The translations under genes were made by a program, and so were the position numbers. Below the pieces are notes generated by a model. It made no database searches. It was not told the DNA's origin and saw only the letters and a program-made list of their open reading frames with translations. DNA of 64,000 bases. Origin: Diplonema papillatum. Lineage: Eukaryota; Euglenozoa; Diplonemea; Diplonemida; Diplonemidae. Positions 57,883 through 64,000 of this stretch are shown here, piece after piece; the first letter of the stretch is position 1, and the number at the start of each line of letters is the position of its first letter. The stretch covers positions 62,001 to 126,000 of the forward strand of contig JAPJBO010000470.1 in NCBI GenBank assembly GCA_030068145.1. Reading direction: 5' to 3'.

Positions 57883-58424
57883 CTTGTTTCCTTTTTGGGG
57901 TGAGACTAGATTTCGTTTTCATGCTTAAAGGCTTCGTACCGGATCGAAACAAGGAATATGCAATTAGTACAAGCTGAATGAGTTCCACTAGGCATTCATC
58001 TTTCAACAATCGACTATATCACGACGCAAGTTAGAGACAGGTCATGGGTTATGTCGCACACAAAGTAAATATGGTTCGGTTCGAAGTTCGAAAGGAAGGG
58101 CCGATGACTGTCATTCATTGGAAAAAGGTAAAATGGAAAGAACCGCGTAGTTTTGTTTTATTCGAACGATATGAATCCAGCCGACTCTTCCCAGCTACTC
58201 GTGCCCTTCCTCGGCACAAAACGGAAGAGCGAAGATTCCGATTCCTTTTCAATTTACGAATGTCAGTAACAGCAGCAGATACAACCGACGGGTTCACGAC
58301 AAAACGGGAGTCCAACCAAGCGAAGGGTTGGCATAGTGACACTCATTTGACAAGACATCGGCTAGCTCTGTGTGTGTGTGAAAATTTGGAAAAACATAGC
58401 AGTAATGGATTTGGCAAAAAATGG
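57883..58424. other. 5' flank of the SHOCT-like gene
   Basis: Contains one GTAGTTTTGTTTTATTC module (58138-58163). No other feature seen. Confidence 0.5.
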
Positions 58425-58830
58425 CCAAAAAAAAAAAATCTGCCAAAAATGGCCAGAATCGGAAAAATGGCAAAAATGGGAAAATTTGGCAAAATGGCCA
58501 AAATTTGGAAAACTTGGCCAAAATGGCCAAAATCCGGCAAAAATGGCCAAAATCTGGAAAATTTGGCAAAAAATGGCCAAAATCTGGCAAATATGGCCAT
58601 TTGGAAAATTTGGCCAAAATGGCCAAAATCTGGCAAATATGGCCATTTGGAAAATTTGGCCAAAATGGCCAAAATCTGGAAAATTTGGCCAAAATGGCCA
58701 AAATCCGGCAAAAATGGCCAAAATCTGGAAAATTTGGCAAAAATGGCCAAAATCTGGAAAATTTGGCAAAAAATGGCCAAAATCTGGCAAATATGGCCAA
58801 AATCTGAAAAGTATGGAAATTGTGGAAAAC
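58425..58830. repeat. Irregular GGCCAAAA / GGAAAATTTGGC satellite
   Basis: About 400 bp of interleaved short units such as ATGGCCAAAATCTGGCAAAT and TGGAAAATTTGGC. Long Lys/Asn/Gly/Trp-rich frames across it are artefacts of the repeat. Confidence 0.93.
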
Positions 58831-58858
58831 TGTGGTAACTCCTGCAAAAACAGCCAAA

Positions 58859-59310
58859 AGTGAACGAACCGATTCCAAAAGTAAACGAACCGATTCCAAA
58901 AGTAAACGAACCGATTCCAAAAGTAAACGAACCGATTCCAAAACTAGAAACGAAGTTTCCAAAAGTAAACGAACCGATTCCAAAAGTAAACGAACCGATT
59001 CCAAAAGTAAACGAACCGATTCCAAAAGTAAACGAACCGATTCCAAAACTAGAAACGAACCGGTTCCAAAAGTAAACGAACCGGTTCCAAAAGTAAACGA
59101 GCCACCCAAAACTAGAAACGAACCTTCCAAAACTAGTTTCGAACGTTCCAAAAGTAAACGAAGCACTCCCCAAGCTAAATCAGCCCAAAAAGAGCCCAGA
59201 AACGAACCGATTCCAAAACTAGAAACGAAGTTTCCAAAAGTAAACGAACCGATTCCAAAACTAGAAACGAACCGATTCCAAAACTAGAAACGAACCGATT
59301 CCAAAAGTAA
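58859..59310. repeat. Right-hand array of the ~21/23-bp units, minus orientation
   Basis: Units GAACCGATTCCAAAAGTAAA and the CTAGAAACGAAC variant run throughout in the orientation opposite to the first half of the 56.2-kb array. It ends close to a G16 run. Confidence 0.95.
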
Positions 59311-59338
59311 ACGAAGCGGACCGGGGGGGGGGGGGGGG

Positions 59339-60975
59339 TCGGTCCTGCTTTTGGCTTTGTAGGTTCTCCCGACTATCCAATTCGTGGTTAGCACAAACTC
59401 AAGAGGTCTAGTCAAGTATTCCCTGCAGTATTAGCATACTTTCAAGAAGAATTCACGTGCGGTGGTCAAGGTGAGCACATGACCCAGATAGCCGGATTCA
59501 CCCGGAGAACCACCGTGACTGAGAACGCTTTTCAAGTATGTCGGCTTAAATGAACGTTTGGGGTTGGACTTGGCAGATAGTGTGTGCACTTGGGACTTCT
59601 TCCCGGCCTGGATTGCCGCACGCAAGAAAAGGTGTACGTATGACTTGACGATTTGTTGTGGACTTTCTTTTGCGAAGTGGAGCCCTTTGTGGTCCGCTCC
59701 CATCAGCACGCCGACTTAATTGTTCAGTTAAAGCCGACCGACCTCTTGCAAAGGCGAGTGTCAGGGCAAGCGCACCGTAGGTAGTCGGTTGCTTCAACTA
59801 GGCTCCTTCTACCGTTCGGTGTGTCTGCTTGAATTCTGATAGACTGCGTCGGGTTCGTTTGTTCTTTTTACTTTTTGTTGTTTTGGTCTGTTTTATAGAG
59901 TCTTTAGAGAGAATGATCGCTAGGGCATCCGGGTTTTAAAGTCTCTGGGTGATCGTATGCTACTATGCGTACCGTGTCTGTGGTAAGTAGTAGGTTCTAC
60001 AACGAATCTGGCATTCGGTGGCGAAACCCCAGGGTTCCCATGTGCAGAGGGGTGTTTGTGTCGATCATTTGACACTTGTTTCCTCGCGGATGTGATGCAG
60101 ATCTCAGACTTGTGCCGCAGGCCACAGCGAAGGGACGGCGGAATTTTGAAAAAGTCGTTGAGGTGCAATCATTTACCGCAGGCAGGCAACCGAATTCTTG
60201 TTGGAGTCGTGACTGGTAATTGTGCGAAATACGTCGGGGCAGAGAGGGCTCACGGTACCCTACCGAACGATCCTTGATCTTGATGTGCGCTGTAGAAAAA
60301 CATGCGCAACAACCTTCTCTACAGGACATGGGTTTTGTGTCTGCAACATTTCCGTCGTGCGAAGGGTGCAGGTAAGCAAGAGTGTGCGCGGTTATGCAAG
60401 AGAAGCCAGTAGACGACTACCTCTCTGCGGAAGGGGACATACATTTGTCGTACTATACGTCAGACAAGAGCTGGGTTCGCCTACTGAAGGCACGTCAAAA
60501 AATAATCATGCTTTTAAAGGGGGGGAATAATAACACTCTGTGTTACTATTCGATCTGTCGAATACCAAAAAACAGTTCCGGGTGGCCGAACTGTAGCAGG
60601 ATCAGATAGTGGCAGTGTTTTTAGACAACCAGACGCGTGTCAAAAATAGCTGTTACTATTCGACCCAAAAGCTTTCCGAGAACCCACTTTGGATTCACCA
60701 TAAAACTCTTAAATCTGACCCAGAAAACTCCTCTCCGTATGGGGTTATTATTAACCTATCTTCTAAGAATACCGCCTGATACAAAAAAAAAAGTGCCGAC
60801 AGCATCAGCTTAACCGAATCCACCGAAAACATCGAAATTTCGATACTCGGTAAACTATTCGCCAGCGAGCAGAAAGCGCAGAACCACGGACAGAATGCTT
60901 TTTTGACTGGAAGAAAGGCGTTTGAAACCCGCCTTTGCCAGCAACAATTGCTGGCAAAAAAAAAAAAAAAAACAC
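59339..60975. other. Intergenic
   Basis: No gene I can support. The minus frame 59431-59709 has balanced composition but no similarity. Around 60538-60570 there is a TATTCGAT-CTG-TCGAATA inverted repeat, and GTTACTATTCGA recurs near 60651. Confidence 0.4.
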
Positions 60976-61058
60976 ATCAGTATAATTCGTTGTCATTTAC
61001 CCCCCCCCCCCCCCTGAGGCCTAAATTTTGGCCGAGGGTAATTTCCAGGGGGGGGCCC

Positions 61059-62345
61059 GGGCTATGTAGGATGGAAACGTTGGAAACGTTTCCGTTTCCG
61101 TTTCCGTTTCCTTCTTTTTGGCGGTGGATGGAAACGCCGTTTCTTTTCAAAAGAAACGGCTGGTATGCCACTGGTATACTGGCGGAAGGTCCGACCGGAA
61201 ATGTGTTCCGAACGGCGGACCCCGCAATCCAGTGGGAAACCATGGACAAGGAGGCTCCGAAAAAGAGGGAGGAAAGAAGCATAAGAGTTGCGACCGCGCA
61301 ACCACACGCATCCGGTTGTGATGACTTTGAGGTCTGCAGCTCTTTATACCAATGGCTGTTGTGGCGACGATGCTCTGTTGATGCGAGGCCGTTGGCCAAC
61401 GCGCTGAAGACGATCGGGAAAGCACATCCGCTTCCAATAATAGGCTATACAGATACGATCGTTCAGGACAGCGGGAGCTCCGCCGCACCACAGGCTACAA
61501 GACCGGGGTTTTCAGCGGTGTAAGACAAAGAGGGAGTGCAAGCAGCATCAAGAGGTGAGAAGGGCACACGTATGCCGGGGCAATGTTGAACCCGCCAGAA
61601 AAGCGATGGCCACGCAGTAACGTGTGTGTTAAACATCGATTGCCACAGTGCACCTTGCATACAACGACGGGTGGCAACCGTCACCGGAAGGGGCACCATC
61701 GGGCGGTGTTGTCGGAGCATAGACAGCGACGGCAGGAAGAACCACCGACAATGCAGAAGAGGACTGCAGATTCAAAAAGCCCCACGCGGCACGGCCGCCG
61801 ATACAAGTAAACATGAGAACGTGGGTTGGAAGCAGCAGAGGACGAAGTGGTAGGCACAGAAGAGTGGAATCTGGTGCCAGAAAACCTCAGCATCCGCATG
61901 TAACGACATTCTGCATCATTAGCTTGTGGTTTCCTATTTGCTCGTCTCAGATCGCCGACGAAAGAAAGCGGTGAGCATCAGCGACTGCTCTGCACAAACG
62001 AGACCGCGACGACACACAAGAAGGGGCCGAGCCAAGTCGAAGAACAGCCCAGGAAGGGCCCTGAAGAGTCAGAGAGCCCGCCAGAAGACGGAGGAAGAGA
62101 AGTGCCCGCTGGTAGATCAAAAGAAGAAGGTGATCCCGCCCTCTGAAAGGAAAGCCAAAATTTGGCTGGAAACGGACACCCGACGGACACACAGAAGGAC
62201 CCGCGAAGTGGTATCCTATAGGACCCCTCAGCACGAGGAGCCTTCTGGCGTTTCTTTTAAAAGAAACGGAAACGTTTCCGTTTCCGTTTCCGTTTCCATA
62301 TTTCGAAAAAACTAAAAGAAACGGCGTTTCCATCCAACTTAGCCC
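61059..62345. mobile_element. Second inverted-repeat element nested in the G-tract element
   Basis: GGGCTA-N-GT-NGGATGGAAACG at 61059-61079 faces its reverse at 62326-62345. A longer match, GGATGGAAACGCCGTTTCTT (from 61128), faces the same right end. Both ends also carry GGAAACG(TTTCCG)n tracts (61081-61112 and 62266-62297) and an AAAAGAAACGG palindrome. The interior (61170-62230) holds only short frames of unknown nature. Confidence 0.6.
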
Positions 62346-62347
62346 TA

Positions 62348-62370
62348 GGGGGGGGGGGGGGGGGGGGGGG
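62348..62370. repeat. G23 homopolymer
   Basis: The longest G run in the window, between the right end of the nested element and a TAAAGG motif. Confidence 0.98.
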
Positions 62371-62811
62371 TAAAGGAGGCTCCAGGGGGGGGTAAAGGAC
62401 ACTGTCCTGGGGCTCCTGCAGGGTTCCTTTATGATCGCCACCTCTAACCAGGGAGACTACCTGGGGGGCCGGACAGTGTGAAGCTAGGGGCATAAAAGTG
62501 GATGCTGGGCCATGGCAAGACCCTGAATCCTGCTGCTACTTCTGCCTGCTCAGCACTCTACCTTTTCCTTTTGCATCAGAACAGCGGCGGTGGAACTCAA
62601 CAGCGGCTGTGGAACTCCTGTGAAAGAGCCCCGGACCCCTTGTGAACACTGCAGACCCCATTTCACAGGCAGTTCCGTGACCGTTCCAGGGGGGGGGGGG
62701 TAAAAGACACTGTTTTTCCCAGTGTACATCGAAAATCCCAAAAAAGTGGTAAATTTCAGGGAAGGGGGTAAAGTCTAGGGGGGGGGGTAAATGACAACGA
62801 ATTATACTGAT

Positions 62812-64000
62812 TGAAAATATCATGGTGCGTTTGCCAGTAACTGTCAGAAACAGGCAGCAACCGTCAGGTAGATGCCTGGTGCTTGGCCCAAAACCAAACG
62901 CACCGTACAACAGTACTGCTATGCTGAACACTTGAACAAACGTGATACCCTCAAATTCAACAAATAAATGCTAACCAGCCCCTTTGGGAGTGAAGCACGC
63001 AAAATAACGGAATATTTTCATTTTCATCGCCACTCGTAAGTGGGTGCCCGCTTAGGTGCACTGCTTCGCTTCGACAGACTGTCACACAGGTGGGGGGATG
63101 GATCTGGTACGTAGTGACCATGTCCTCCCTTAGCGAGCGCAAGAAATCTGCCAAATTTGCGGGCGGAAGCCCGGCGGCGGCATAAGCATGGTACACCCAA
63201 TTCCGAACAGAGGCGAATCGTGGCAACCAGACGCAGCCCTTCAGTTCAAAGATGAAGGTTTTAGCCACCGACAGAAGTTGCTTGAGTTCGCTTTTCGTTT
63301 TGGAGAGCAACTTTTTGGGGGGCCGGCTGCGGATTCGGAGCGGCTTCGGTTGGGCACGAAACGACGCTACCTATCAGAGGGACTTCTCGCGCTCTGGCCG
63401 GTACTTTCTTTTTGCTATGACTTGGCTTTGTATACTTCCGGGGGGAAGCAAGCGTTGTTTTGAGGAAGTGAACAATTTTAGATTAGGGTGGCTACTCTTC
63501 CGTTCTTTTTGGCTTGACTTGTTGGCAGGTCCCGCAAGTGGAGGACCCTGTTGTGTTTTTTTTTTTTTTTTTTTGGACATTGTTGGAACGTGCTGACTGT
63601 CGTAGCGAGGGACATAGCTTACAGCACTTGCTGTTCGTTTGCCTCTCCGAGCTTAGGACGGGAGACCAAAGACCAACGCAAGCGAGCAACAATCGCGTGC
63701 TGCTGAAGTGTGTAGAGTGTGTTTGGGACCTGCTGGTTGTACATCCTGCCCCAGGCTTCACAATAACTTCGAGTGAAGGTCGCTTCATTTTCTGTTGGGC
63801 CCTCGAGGAAGCGGGTCGTTGGAATTGAATCTGATTTTGGGAAGATGGGGCTAAGAAAGTTGGCGATCTCCGTCGGTTGGTCGGGGGTTGGTAGTATTAG
63901 CTACCTCTGTTCTTTGTCAGACACACACTTGCACGTACACCTTCACACCCGCACTCAATCACCAGGAAACCCTCGGGCGGCTGATACGGCTATCACATTC
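62812..64000. other. Right edge, one possible exon
   Basis: A minus-strand open stretch 63310-62957 (117 codons, no ATG at its 5' end) has balanced composition (WVYHAYAAAGLPPANLADFL) and could be an exon, but I recognise no family. Otherwise nothing is supportable. A T20 run lies at 63555-63574. Confidence 0.3.

Larger units (their letters stand above)
60976..62811. mobile_element. 1.8-kb terminal-inverted-repeat element with G-tract subterminal motifs
   Basis: The left end (60976-61014) reads ATCAGTATAATTCGTTGTCA, then TTTA and C15. The right end (62780-62811) is the exact reverse complement of the first 25 bases plus a G-run. Inside the right end the motif G(n)TAAA is repeated at about 62371, 62393, 62701, 62770 and 62788. 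No transposase was found, so it is non-autonomous. The only flanking duplication visible is the dinucleotide AT, so the superfamily is unresolved. Confidence 0.82.

Noticed and set aside
58343-59173. 276- and 290-residue minus frames and Lys/Asn-rich plus frames at 58.0-59.3 kb
   Set aside because: They are translations of the GGCCAAAA satellite and the TTCGTTTAC array and contain no independent coding signal.
61081-61112. TTTCCG tract as telomeric repeat
   Set aside because: Only four units, present at both ends of an inverted-repeat element and unlike the TTTAGGG type known in related protists.

Overview
The window is nuclear DNA of a complex protist. Genes are sparse and widely spaced, several contain GT-AG introns, and the intergenic DNA is full of repeats and transposon remnants. 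A radial-spoke protein (RSPH9-like) implies motile 9+2 flagella. Long proteins rich in Ala, Pro, Gln and Ser, a stand-alone ProA and a Kv channel fit an alveolate. A chromerid such as Chromera is my best guess, but this is inference, not a database match.

Left third (1-30.4 kb): six well supported genes, all on the minus strand. They are gamma-glutamyl phosphate reductase (proA), an RSPH9 homologue, a ~1,690-residue multi-zinc-finger protein, a two-exon EXO1/XPG-family nuclease with an RGG tail, a four-exon voltage-gated K+ channel, and a two-exon HAD-fold phosphatase-like protein. They look like unrelated housekeeping and flagellar genes and do not form an operon or pathway. The five introns I could place with confidence use donors of the form GTRYG, four of them GTRYGC, which is unlike the usual GTRAGT. 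Two transposon relics lie among these genes: the 3' end of a LINE-like reverse transcriptase and a DDE (pogo/Tigger-like) transposase piece.

Right two thirds (30.4-64 kb): almost gene-free. It holds minisatellites, a pure (GA)50 tract, very long G tracts, clusters of perfect hairpins, and several dispersed repeat families. The only plausible genes are a short SHOCT-like proline-rich protein (57.3-57.9 kb) and a possible exon with 17-residue repeats (52.9-53.3 kb).

The best structural discoveries are in this gene-poor part: (1) two nested hAT-like non-autonomous transposons at 54.0-55.2 kb with shared terminal inverted repeats and 8-bp target duplications (one perfect, one 7/8); (2) a 1.5-kb element at 34.2-35.7 kb that pairs about 26 copies of a 17-bp unit with nested dyads of the same motif, resembling either transposon ends or an iteron-plus-dyad origin; (3) a 1.8-kb terminal-inverted-repeat element at 61.0-62.8 kb built around G-tract-TAAA motifs with a second element nested inside; (4) mirrored arrays at 56.2-59.3 kb bracketing the SHOCT-like gene; (5) a 28-bp snap-back hairpin at 37.0 kb whose origin by template switching can be read from a sister copy of the repeat inside the K+ channel intron.
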